The notes below the pieces were generated by a model. It was not told the origin of the DNA. It saw only the letters and a list, made by a program, of their open reading frames with translations, and did no database searches. A stretch of 23,983 bases of DNA from Isohypsibius dastychi. Its lineage: Eukaryota; Tardigrada; Eutardigrada; Parachela; Isohypsibiidae. Numbering within the stretch: the stretch's first letter is position 1; every line of letters begins with the position of its first letter. The stretch lies in contig JAQIWT010000305.1 of NCBI GenBank assembly GCA_034696485.1, positions 1-23,983 on the forward strand. Direction: 5' to 3'. The translations under genes and the position numbers were made by a program. This document shows, piece by piece, positions 8,058 through 18,248 of this stretch.

Positions 8058-10338
8058 TTATATTTTTGCGTCAGGAAATCCGATGGTTGAAAACGGAGAA
8101 CAACTGTCGACTTTCGGAACACCCTCCACAATCTCTCCTTCACTCCATTGATCCCGACCGTCATGATAGTAAACCTTTGTTTTGAACAACTTGTTCTCCA
8201 CATCGACGACCTCGCTTTCAAATAAAATCAACTTGGCCTTGTAGAGACTGAAGAACCAATCCGTCTCGTGATCAGCTTCGGCGTTCTTGCTGTTTTTCGA
8301 TCCAAAACTCCCGGTTCCATCGGGGACACAATTGCGAACTGGTCCGGGAATAGTGCTCCATGAATCATTTTTCACATCATACACGTCGAAAAAATTATGC
8401 GTTGACCTCTTGGCTGTGGGTTCTGAAAAAAACATTGAAGTCATAGCACATCAGACGAAATCAACATGTTCACCTGCAAAAACAAATCGGCCTCCAGGGA
8501 ATACACGTGCTCTCATGTGGAATAAGGGTTCATAGTCTGCATCATCGTCGTTGCTATCATCAAGGTAACGAGAGTGAGGGGCCGGAGCTAATTCAGTCCA
8601 TTCAGATTCACTTCGACTCCAGCGAAATGTTCTCCGATTTCGTAGAGGATCGTTTGGCGTCAGCAGCGAGCAGTTAAAGATGTAGACATGGTCGCCATAC
8701 GCTAGCTCGATTGGAAATCCCCGAGGAACGCAACACGGCAGGGGTCCACGTGATTCTTCAATGTAGGGCCCAAATGAGATGTCGCGAGTTTGAATTATCA
8801 AACGGAACGTGTCAGGACAACCCTGCACAAAGCAGTAGAAATTTTCTGATGTTCGGGATCCTAGAAGAAGAGTCATTCTGAATTGAAGGAATGGGCAGAG
8901 GAAAAAGGAAAACTAACCGACTACAGGAAAATGATGCGTATCGCTGTGATAATTGTTTACTGGAATGTTATAATCTGGAACTTGATGCCACATCCATTCT
9001 TCTTCTTTCAGCAAAACATGATAAGACGAGACACGATGAACCCAGCCTTCTTTAGTGAGACTCCCGTGTGCAAATAATTTTCCATCCGACGAGTTGACTG
9101 ATAACCCGGTACCGTAACGGACAAAGTCACTCACCAACGGGATCTGTTTTGGCTGGAGAGGGTCCACGTCCGCAGAGACGATAGGTGGGAGTTTACGGGT
9201 GATTTTGGTTAAGGGGTTGAAAGAGATTCGATCGGTGATAGCCAGCTCGAACTTACGATAGCCTGAAATGCCGAAATTTAACAAATAATTCAAGAGTAAT
9301 GAAAAACAAGAAACTGAAAGAGTGACCTTTATCACGCAGACGATACTTTGGATGTGAATATGTGAATGATCGATATGGTGAGCGGACAAGTTCTTCAGCT
9401 TCTTCCATGATGGATCCAAGATGGGATGACAGAAGGTCATGTCGGGATGACGAGAGCGAAGTTTTGATTTTCTCTAACCAGTGCAGCTGGAACAAACGGC
9501 AGCAGTTTTCTCAAAACAGTTTTTATACGAGAATGGTTGTCGTCGATTTTTTACTCACCTCCATCAGCGGGAACCGAATGTATTCGACGAGATTGAGCAA
9601 ACAATGATATCGAGAATCTTCTGAATGTAGAAACCATTTCCAAACTGCTTCCCAGACGTTTTCCTCGCGCTCAACAAACAAAGCGTCCGAAGAGATCAAT
9701 TCAGCCAACTATAATGTAAGAATAAAATGACCACCTTTCGGCACTGCTCGTGTTGAGTACAGCTTGTCTAACCTTTTCGGACGAAATGCTGACCAACGCG
9801 TCACTTTGAAAAAATTCATCGGCGTTCTCGAGGACAGCTTGAGTGATTCTTCCAGCCAGCAATAAAAGATTGTTTTCTTCGGCAAAAGAGTGGAGCATCA
9901 GGTAATCTGCGCCATGGAAGTTATTGATAATGAAGTCACTGCAATATGCTTCAAGATCTGGCAGCGTTAAATAATGAGCGGCCACAGCGGTATTGAGGAT
10001 GTTATCCACTGTCAAATTAACGCTCTTCACGTTGATAAACTCGACAACCCTGCACAAGAAACACGGTCTCCAACGAATCCAGGTTATGGAATAATTGTAT
10101 AAACTCACAGACGAACGATGTTCGTTGAAATGCTCTGCAGGTGGAATTCCGTTTTCGAAACTTCCAGCGGTGAGTCGAATAACTTTCGGAAGAATATGCT
10201 TGCGACCATAAGTTGATCTCGTTCACAAAAGACGGCAGCTGACCGATCAGTTCCATACAGCGAAACAATACTGTTAGGCTCGCCGAGGGTTGAGCGTTCT
10301 GCTACGATACTCGGGTCAGCTGTAAGTTTTGGTTCCAT
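8058..10338 (-). CDS. BTB-BACK-kelch-like protein, copy 1
   Basis: Seven exons (10109-10338, 9773-10049, 9559-9708, 9327-9486, 8918-9262, 8474-8860, 8058-8422) join in frame for 637 aa, ATG to TAA. The BTB domain covers about residues 25-125 (FCERDQLMVASIFFRKLF; AHYLTLPDLEAYCSDF) and the BACK domain about 125-220 (LHSFAEENNLLLLAGRI; REENVWEAVWKWFLHSED; IRFPLME). The C-terminal 400 residues carry kelch-like blade fragments (EWTELAPAP, GGRFVFAG, DSWSTIPGP), but repeats are degenerate. Family members usually act as CUL3 substrate adaptors. That role is inferred, and the substrate is unknown. Introns are 50-65 bp. A DDDADYE acidic insert lies near residue 490. The start is chosen because the paralogue at 20353-22628 shares it exactly. 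No canonical AATAAA is visible downstream. Confidence 0.9.
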
Positions 10339-11008
10339 ACTTTATGAATGCGATCAAAAGGCTTCGGCTGCAAAAAAATCAAATCATCTGGGGAATAAAG
10401 TGACCAAAATCTGGAAGATGCTCAGTGTTTCATGAGGGAGTTCAAAGGTACACGAAACGAGCAGCGTACAGTGGTCACGAATATGCACCGATTTTACTAG
10501 AGCATTGAAGTACTGTAGATCTCTTCAGTGCTCCTGCTTTACCATGGTCATGGTCTGAGGGCTAAGGCAAGCTAGCGCACTTTCTTCCTCTGCAAATGAC
10601 ACCATTTTCTTGAATGCTCCAGATTTGGACAGGGCGAGAGGACCAGATACTTAGCAAGAAGATACATCAGTGACTAGACAAGGAGAAAAGCCAATTTCAT
10701 TGCAGGATCACTGGAGGCATGTTGTTCTGTCCAGTGCTCGTGAGAAGGCTTTGCTGGGCTAAGAACGTACAACTGTCTGTTTCTCCCTAATCCCTGAAAT
10801 GTCACTTATGATTAACCAAACCATGAACAATGCCACAGTGAGGAAGAATGGAAAAGTCGTCCTGCTCGGCCCGGCCAGCTGGACTGAACACCGACCAAAA
10901 GAAAAGCGCAAGTGAGTCGCGATCGCGAGCAAGTAGGCTAGTCAATCAAGTTGATTAAATTGGATTGGCTCACCGCTTATTTTGTGTACCGGAGCACGCT
11001 GATTCTTT
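10339..11008. other. gene-free stretch upstream of BTB copy 1
   Basis: No convincing coding signal. It should hold the promoter of the minus-strand BTB gene. The first 45 bases resemble those upstream of copy 2 (GAGGCTTCGG / AAGGCTTCGG). A 12-bp palindrome TCGCGATCGCGA occurs near 10917. The far end is the breakpoint of REV3 copy B at about 11008. Confidence 0.5.
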
Positions 11009-12419
11009 TCATAAAGAACTGTGAATTTCGGCCGAATCCGCAAGCAAAGTGGAGTCCGAAACACCAAATAAAAGACTGTCCCGGTTCATCACTTCCACAT
11101 CATCCACAATACCGGACACCACTTCGCCAGCTTCATCCATCGCCAAAGTCGACCTTCAATAAAAACAAACGTGATTCATAGATAAAAATAATAATAATGA
11201 CAACGGTGAAATTTTGGAAAAAACAGGGTTTATAAATAACTGCAAAAACTGATAATGTTCTCACGTTATCCCCGAAAATTCGATTCAAAGACTAAAATTA
11301 AAACAGGCCAAGAAGATATCCGAAAGAAAGCAAAAACCGAGATCAACATGAAACACCGAAAAAAATCGGCAAATATCAAAAGGAAGAAACGAAACGGCGC
11401 TTACTGTTCTTTCATCTTGGCGAGCTTGTTTTCAAGTTTACGGCGATAAAATTGCTCACTTCTGGTCGAAGTATATTGTTTCCGCTCTGGAATACAAATA
11501 AATCACTTTTATCAATCATCGAATTAATTTTGGCAGAATGCTCGACCTTGTGAAGGTTGAAGCAAGCCTTCCAAAGGCGGTAACCCCCGTAATGCTCGTC
11601 GCTGATTCTCCTCCCTCCAAATCGCTTCCAGCCCAGGATTTGTCCCCATTTTCGTCTCAATTTCCTCGCGGTTCAAAATATCATCGGCCACAACGTCGAC
11701 CTCCAAATCACAAGTCGTCGTCCGCAAAATATCATTTCGGCTAAAACAATATTCAAGTACCATAATGCAAATTTTTAAAAAGACTGATAAAAATCGACTT
11801 CTTAGCTTACAATTTGTAAATTAAACTTACTTTTCGCCAGCTGGATTTAGAAAAATCTGCGAACTCGGCACATGAAAAGTCGTGGCTGAGAAACTCTGTG
11901 AAAGATCCGGCGGTTTCGCTCGTCGAAGCTGACTTCGCTCATATGGTTCCGCTGATAAAACAATAACTCCGTAAATGAAAGTCAAAATTAATAAAGGCAG
12001 GTACTTTCTCACAATTGGGAAGCTGCTGCCGAAACTGACAAGAAGAAGCGTTCAAGGAATTAATTCCTTGAAGGTTGAAGTCCATAAAAAACTACGATTT
12101 CAAACATTATGAGAAGGCTCTATAAAATACCAAAACAACAACTTGCTTACCTGGAGAATATAGGGAATATGAGCTTCGCATGGTTGAAAAACTTTCCTGA
12201 AAATTCCACCATTCTGAAGGATTTTCGTCGCGCTGAAAAAAAAATCACGGTTAATTTATTCAGTAAATTTATCCCAACCAAACCACCAACCTTTTAACGC
12301 TCTGTGGATTATAGAAATATATCTTCATATACATCAGTTCATTTTTGTAGTATCCATAGAACGGGGTGGAAAGATCAGAATCCAGAATGAAGTTACCGGA
12401 AGTGCGGTAATATTCAAAT
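11009..12419 (-). pseudogene. REV3 (DNA polymerase zeta) N-terminal region, copy B
   Basis: REV3 is the catalytic subunit of the translesion polymerase zeta. Seven exons (12291-12419, 12151-12232, 12013-12091, 11831-11951, 11547-11740, 11405-11486, 11009-11153) splice in perfect phase for 276 residues. Family signals are PFYGYYKNELMYMKIYFYNP, QPCEAHIPYILQ, MDFNLQGIN, CDLEVDVVADDILNR, GTNPGLEAIWREENQRR and a YRRKLENKL helix. The last exon matches copy A up to SAEIHSS and then reads L-TGA, where homology ends. No initiator exon is found upstream, and the exonuclease/polymerase core (over a thousand residues) is absent. The clean frame means a short N-terminal-only product cannot be excluded. 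I favour a truncated duplicate. Confidence 0.8.
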
Positions 12420-12540
12420 CTGAAAAGAGAGATTCTCGGGGACATCGGCGTGTAACTCCAGGTTCATCACAAGTATGTTTTCAGACTGTAAACATAAAAC
12501 CATCATATTTCAAATTTTTTTATCCAAGACAATCATTTAG

Positions 12541-12830
12541 CTATTATAATTATGATTGATCATTTGTTACGATAAATGGTTTTTCGATTGGTTAAGTAAT
12601 CGTAAAATTTTTAAATCAATTCAAATTCACCAAAATAATATTTAGATATGACAATTCAATCACTAAATTCTTCAATAACTGTTTCTTTTAAATCAATCAA
12701 AAAAAATTATTGGAATTATTATAATTTTGCTCAGCCATTTATCATGATATTTGATTTCAATTGATTAATAATTTATAAAATTTTAAAACCAATGAAAATT
12801 AACTTGAATGATATTTAAAAAACACAATTT
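12541..12830. repeat. AT-rich diverged tandem repeat
   Basis: Two diverged units of about 110 bp, spaced about 175 bp, start at TATTATAATT (about 12541 and 12717). They share the order TATTATAATT, CATTT..ACGATA/CATGATA, CGATTGGTTAA/CAATTGATTAA, AAAATTTT, AATGATATTTA-like ends. The AT-rich block (12480-12840) separates REV3 copy B from the exon at 12848-12940 and may mark the duplication junction. Confidence 0.5.
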
Positions 12831-12847
12831 AAGAAAGGTCACCAAAC

Positions 12848-13573
12848 CTCATGCACTACTTCCGGTCCAGGTAATGGCTCCGGTTCCACTTGTTGCACTA
12901 CCGGTTTCTTTCTGAAGTTCACCTCCTTATCCAGAAATGCCTGATTCACAGAAATCAACATTTTGTTTTATCAAAAAACCGGATATGAAAACAAAATCCT
13001 CACTTTAAATTGTTTATTCTTTTGGGCTTCCAAAATCGAGCAAACCGGAAATGTTCCATTAGCATCATCCACCAAAGCCAAAGTGTCGTCTTCCGAAGAC
13101 ACCACTGTTTTCAGTTTCGTGGCCGCCGCATCAAGTTTTTCTCGCATTCGAACAACATGCGGGAGATCCGGAAATGGAATCGAAGGAGTCAAGACGACTT
13201 TCCAGCTGTGACCCGGGATATGGTCTTCGTACTTGTATCGTTTAATTTTCCGGAAGAACCTGTTACGTCGACGCTTTTTCTTGATTGGTTTTGTTGAAGG
13301 TTTCAGCTTGACTCGTTTCCGGATGGCGGAGTAGGACCCTGCTACATGCCGGATTCCCTCTTCAAAATAATCGAGCGATGCAAATGGAATGCATTTGCTG
13401 TAGAATTCTTCCAGCGTTTCATACTAAAATCAGATAAAAACAATACTCGAAAAATCAAAAAAATCGGAAAATAAACACATTAACGGGTGGTTGATAGCTA
13501 AACCTCAAAACAAAACACATGCAGAATTACCGGTAAATTTTCCTTCTTTTTCCGGTTTCTCCTGGTGGCGTTT
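12848..13573 (-). CDS. basic-region exons, possibly the REV3 copy A middle part
   Basis: Three exons, 13531-13573, 13004-13423 (140 open codons) and 12848-12940, agree in phase with each other. They encode NATRRNRKKKENLP, YETLEEFYSKCIPFASLDYF, a lysine/arginine cluster (KPIKKKRRRNRFFRKIKRYK, a likely nuclear localisation signal), HIPGHSWKVVLTPSIPFPDL, MREKLDAAATKLKTVV and AFLDKEVNFRKKPVVQQVEP. The last exon ends in a donor-like GAG|GTTTGG. No domain is recognised. Position downstream of copy A and the basic, low-conservation style fit the long variable middle of REV3, but the phase from the exon at 14114-14259 does not match, so an exon is missing or this is a separate gene. Confidence 0.5.
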
Positions 13574-14113
13574 CTGTGAAAAACAAATATTTCTCATCAT
13601 GAAAAGAACAGCAGGATGAAACAAAAATCAGAAGTTAACAAAAAAAATATGGAACTTCAGAAAATATTTCCAGAAAAATAACCCATCATTCTTCACAAAT
13701 CTGGAATTTTTTCATAACCATTTCCAAAAAATATATGAAACTCCAAGTATCTCGTTTTATAAATTCCTAGTTCATTTTATTATGGAACAAAGTCACAATA
13801 AATATTTTCAAAAGATGTAAACTACTTTTTCAAAAATACAGCCGAATTTCAAATCCATTCAGTTCCAGTTTCCAGTTTATTTCAACTTTAAATCCATTCA
13901 AGACAAAAAACCAAGTTCAGATTCCAAAATTCGTTCCACGAACTGATTCCAATATTGGTACCCTAAATTTTGTTGGACCTTCCATCAACATACTTGAGCG
14001 GAAGCTGTCCCAGCTAAGGGAGGCTGGATATGTAGGTCGTGTGCCCAACATATCGCGATAATCCATAAAGATGGGCAGTGGCAAAACGATTTTACAGAAG
14101 GGAATCCATAAAC

Positions 14114-16678
14114 CGGTGTTAATACCACTCTTCCGGGATCTTCCTCCGCGTGGTCGTCAAACGTCAATTCATCCACATCAATAATTATGATTGTTTCCTC
14201 GTCGCTCTCAGTAACCATTTCCGGTTCGGATTTCGGAACCCGAAAAGGAGTACTGGCATCTAGGGGAGATCCGATCATCGTCCTAAAAACACAGAAAGAC
14301 TTCATTTAAAATAATTAAAATTAAAGAAATTGTTTGGCTGATGTCCCGGAATACCTCGCTTCCGGTTTGCTTGAGGACTCCTGTCACCGAATAACACTCC
14401 AGAGTTTCCACTTGAAAATGGAATTAGATCTTCGATATCATTTTCTGTCCCCGATTCTTGAAAAGGATCAGATGGCGTCCATGGTGTCCCTCCAATTTCC
14501 GGGTCGAGCAAAAGTGGAACGAAAGGCGTCTCCTCAGGGTTTGAATCATCAACACTACAAAATGTCAAAAGTATGATCAAATTTCGATAAAGTCACACGA
14601 AGTTATTTCTCACCTTTCATTCCCCTCGAAAAGGGACTTCTGCAGATGGGCTGCATCATCTTCATCTCGCGCGATATCTTCTTGAAGATTACTATTTTGT
14701 TCCGCTTCAACTATGTCAGCAAGATCGGTCAGAATTTCTTCCAAGTCGGGCTCCCACATGTCATCTGCGAAAAAAAAACTGCATACTTTTGTACCAGAAG
14801 TACAGCAACCAAAAATAATCTTCGCCTCAGCCAAGCTTTATGACATGATTGATCAATATTCCGAGTTCGGTTTCAACACTCATCAAAGAAATCTATCGAA
14901 AAGGAAAAAAATCTCAATAGGGAGATTTTATGGACTTCCTGCTCCCGAAAACGTTTTACATTGATTTCTGTTACGATTTTGAAAATAAAGATGAGCCGGG
15001 TTAGAGAGTAATAAAAAAATGCACATATTCCCCGAAACCTCTCGAAACTCAAATCGCCGAACTCACAAAACCTTATTCAACCAGAAGTTCGACATCTTTT
15101 GGGTATTTTTACCCAAGAACTCCTTTTCAAATTCTTCACAATTTCAGCGTACCTTCGCGGGAAGCAAATTCCGTCAGAGATAATGCCGAGGTACGCTTCT
15201 GTGTCATAGCTGGAGAAGAAGAGGTATTTTCATACTTCGAAATTTCGCAGTATTTGAAAGCAAGTTATTCTCACATTGATTCAGGAAACTTTGGTTGTGT
15301 CGGTCCAGAAAAAAGGAACTGTCGATTTCGGTAGAGTCTGCCACCGAAGTCGAGTCCGATACACCGAGCAGAAGGCTATCTCGGTTCATCACTTCCACAT
15401 CATCCACAAGACCGGATATCACTTCACCGACTTCCTCCATGGCCGAAGTCGATCTACGAAAAAGGCGATTTATTACGACAGAAGAAATAAATGAAAGTAG
15501 AATAAAATCAAAATATTCAGAAATATTAACAAGTGTTGTCTAAAACTGTAAAATTTTTGTCTTTTTCGAACTGAAATTAGATGCTAGAGAAATGATTCCA
15601 AAAATCAAAGAAAGCTAGCTGAGAACTTTGAAGTGAAATGAAAAATGGAGAAAAGAAATAAGTATCACGGAAATAGGCAAAAATTAAAAATCAACGAAAA
15701 GTGAGCTTACTGATCTTTCAGCTTGGCGAGCTTGTTCACGAGTTTACGGCGATAAAACTGCTCGCTTCCGGTCGATGTATATTCGTTTCGCTCTGAAATA
15801 CAACGAATTTAATATAAAAAATTTACAAAAATTATTTAAACGAAAAGGCTGACCTTGGGAAGGTTGTAGCAATCCATCCAGAGAAGGTAATCCTCGCAAA
15901 GCTCGTCGCTGATTCTCTTCCCTCCAAATTGCTTCCAGCCCGGGATTCGTCCCCACTTTCGTCCCAATCTCCTCACGGTTCAATATATCATCAGCTACGA
16001 CGTCAACCTCTAGCTCACAAGACGTCGTCCGCAAAATATCCTTTTGGCTAAAAAATCATTCACAAAAATAAAACTCTGATTCAAAAAAACTCGCGTGGAA
16101 TACTCTTACATAGTTTAATAAACTGCAGTAAAGACTTACATTCCTCAGCCGGATTGATGAAAATCTGTGAACTCGGGACATGAAAGGTCGTGGCCGAAAA
16201 ACTCTGCGAAAGATCCGGCGGTTCGGCGCGTCGTAGCAGACTTCGCTCATAAGGTTCCGCTTACAAAATGATAAATCAACAACTGAATGTTGAATTATTT
16301 CAAATATATTATCTTATGCAGTTGTTTCCTTACAGTTGAGGAGTTGCTTCCGAAACTGACAAGAAGAAGCGTTCAAGAAATTCATTCCTTGAAGGTTGAA
16401 GTCCATGAAGAACTACGATTCCAAATATGAGAAGCTTTTACTATATACGAAAAACAGCGATGGAATACTTGGAGAATATACGGAATGTGAGCTTCACAAG
16501 GCTGGAAAACTTTCCCGAATATCCCGCCATTCTGCAGGATTTTTGTCGCGCTGAAAAATCCACACGTTCTATAAAGTTTAACATTTATTAACAAACCACC
16601 AACCTTTTAACGCTTTGTGGATTGTAGAAATATATCTTCATGAACATCATCTCGTTTTTGTAGTATCCATAGAAAGGG
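14114..16678 (-). pseudogene. REV3 (DNA polymerase zeta) N-terminal region, copy A
   Basis: Exons homologous to copy B are 16604-16678, 16469-16550, 16334-16412, 16140-16259, 15854-16047, 15711-15792 and 15275-15453. They are followed by likely unique acidic exons 15153-15209, 14614-14764, 14355-14554 and 14114-14259. Signals are FYGYYKNEMMFMKIYFYNPQ, QPCEAHIPYILQ, MDFNLQGMN, CELEVDVVADDILNR and GTNPGLEAIWREENQRR, then acidic runs (EPDLEEILTDLADIVEAEQ; ESDEETIIIIDVDELTFDD). Exon 4 is one base shorter than in copy B, leaving one base where the next exon needs two. As read, the frame breaks there. The N-terminal start exons of REV3 are not recognisable upstream; instead a hairpin repeat lies at 16790. 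No polymerase core is in the window. Confidence 0.75.
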
Positions 16679-16789
16679 CTGAAAAAAAATCAAGAATCAA
16701 ATCACCGGAAGTGCGCCGAAATCGAAATGGGACAACATACACTCCTTTGACAATACGATTTTGTATATATAAGAAACAACAACAATAAT

Positions 16790-16823
16790 TCCGCTCCGCT
16801 TCCAGCAAGGGAGCGGAGCGGAA
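16790..16823. repeat. GC-rich perfect hairpin
   Basis: TTCCGCTCCGCT and AGCGGAGCGGAA form a perfect 12-bp stem around a short loop (TCCAGCAAGGG region). It lies where the first REV3 copy A exons would be expected. It may be the end of a small insertion or an RNA/DNA hairpin. No terminal duplication was identified. Confidence 0.6.
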
Positions 16824-17076
16824 TTCCCTCGTTGCAGCTTTGTTTAAATTCACCACTGCACCGAACCTGGTCGAAGACCGACCTGGCGTGAACTTTTGGA
16901 GCTTCGGCCGGACACAGGGCGGCAGGGAAAATTCCGCTTTCAGATAATTCAGTCAGGCGTGAGAGACTTGCAAAACGGGTTGCCGCAATTTTTGGAGCTT
17001 TCCTTCTCTTTCGCTTGCAAATATCCTCCAGCCTGTTTCTCCAAAGAGCGATCCGTAAAACATCCGTCACCCCGAT

Positions 17077-17776
17077 ATGTCGAAAAGTATTGAATTGTAC
17101 CGCGCGGAGGAAGGGAAGAAGGTAAGTTCATATCTTCCTTGTTTTTTTTCTTGATAGTAGGAATATGATGCTACCAGTCTAGTCAGAAACAAAAAAAAAT
17201 TCTCTTATAAACGCGCTCTCTGTGTTCACGAATTTCCGGCAGGGAAATATTTCAGCTAACGGGGTTTGTTTCCAGATTCAGGCTCGATGGATCAAGCATT
17301 ATTTGGAGCCATATTTTATCTGCCCAAAACCGTTCATCAGCGATCGCGGAGTTGGGAATCACGAGATGTATTATGTTACTTATGATAAACTTGTGAAAGA
17401 GGAATTTTCGAAGGCGGAAGTTATCCAACAGGTAAGTCCTCGCTCTGAGGAACCGGCAAATTCATGACGTAAAGCTGACTATCTACCGCTTCTGCTTTCA
17501 TTTAGTTCCATGAACATAATCAACGTGATGGAAAGGAGCTTCCTTTCCGAATCGAAGACCCAGATGTAAGTCAGACAGGAGGCATCGCGTTTTATACTGT
17601 TATCGCTCTTTTTACATCAAAAGATGCGTCTCTTATCTTCTGCCCAAGTCTGGTATTGCGTGCTTACATGTCTTTTTCAAATACAGAAGAAGGAGAAGCA
17701 GGAGAGCGGTGCGACTGTATTGATGTCATCTTCAAATAATCCTGACAAGTCATCTGGAGCAGGCTCCTCCAAGTAA
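17077..17776 (+). CDS. 116-aa protein of unknown function
   Basis: Four exons, 17077-17121, 17276-17431, 17506-17565 and 17687-17776, all begin and end in phase 0 with strong GTAAGT donors and CAG/TAG acceptors, ending in TAA. The protein starts MSKSIELYRAEEGKK, continues IQARWIKHYLEPYFICPKPF, NHEMYYVTYDKLVKEEFSKA and FHEHNQRDGKELPFRIEDPD, and ends in a low-complexity hydrophilic tail (KKEKQESGATVLMSSSNN...SSGAGSSK). It is aromatic-rich and compact in the middle, charged at both ends, with no signal peptide or membrane segment. I do not recognise the family. The final AAG-TAA-GT could also be a donor (AA|GTAAGT), in which case the protein would continue, but the next bases hold only the POGLUT exon duplicate. 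Four clean junctions make a real gene likely. Confidence 0.7.
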
Positions 17777-17808
17777 GTTGGATCTTTCATTTCTTCGGAT
17801 ATTTCGGA

Positions 17809-17930
17809 GACTTCGGAGATTCTTCCTTCGCAATTCAGTCGTGTTTGGGGCCCCGGTTTAGATCCGCTTCTTGTTCTTCCTACTCGTTATTTCTACATTC
17901 ATGCTGTTAAAAAAGATGGAAATGATTATG
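17809..17930 (+). pseudogene. duplicated piece of POGLUT-like exon 1
   Basis: This stretch copies 18338-18462 of the POGLUT-like gene 530 bp downstream. Over the last 107 bases only four positions differ. It encodes [20 protein letters not shown], then YIHAVKKDGNDYG, and breaks into unrelated sequence. The copy has G in WGPGL, the residue I recall as usual for this family, while the intact gene has S. It has no signal peptide and no downstream exon. It begins soon after the stop of the 116-aa gene. Confidence 0.85.
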
Positions 17931-18248
17931 GACTTGAAAGTTGGGAAAACCTGAAAAATTGATCCATCAACTTCCGTTTCGATTTTTTGCAATTTTTCCA
18001 ATATGCTAGCTCGACGATTAGGTTTCGTTTCTCTCCCAGAGAATTCTTGTGTGATCAAGATAGTGAATTCGTGTTGAAGTGTACCAGTTCTGCATTCTGG
18101 AAATGAACCGATTCTGCAAAACTTGGATCATCCCGCTTCGCTTCCAGCTGATGTCCTTCTTGTCCAATTCCAATGTTGACATTTCCAGCCCATAAATTTC
18201 TCTCGTATTTTATTTTATCGCTGTGTCGTGTTTATTTGAGCAAACAAT

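Noticed and set aside
10917-10928. TCGCGATCGCGA palindrome, resembling the cyanobacterial HIP1 motif
   Set aside because: It occurs once, in eukaryotic DNA, so the likeness is coincidental.
16702-17070. 122-codon minus frame upstream of REV3 copy A
   Set aside because: No resemblance to the REV3 N-terminus. It runs through the hairpin repeat and overlaps other open frames, so it looks like chance.
17985-18179. Minus-strand frame with HFQNAELVHFNTNSLS, one TGA, then SHKNSLGEKRNLIVELAYW, faintly like alpha-carbonic anhydrase
   Set aside because: All three minus frames are partly open here, the resemblance is short and key zinc-binding histidines cannot be placed, so I do not call it.
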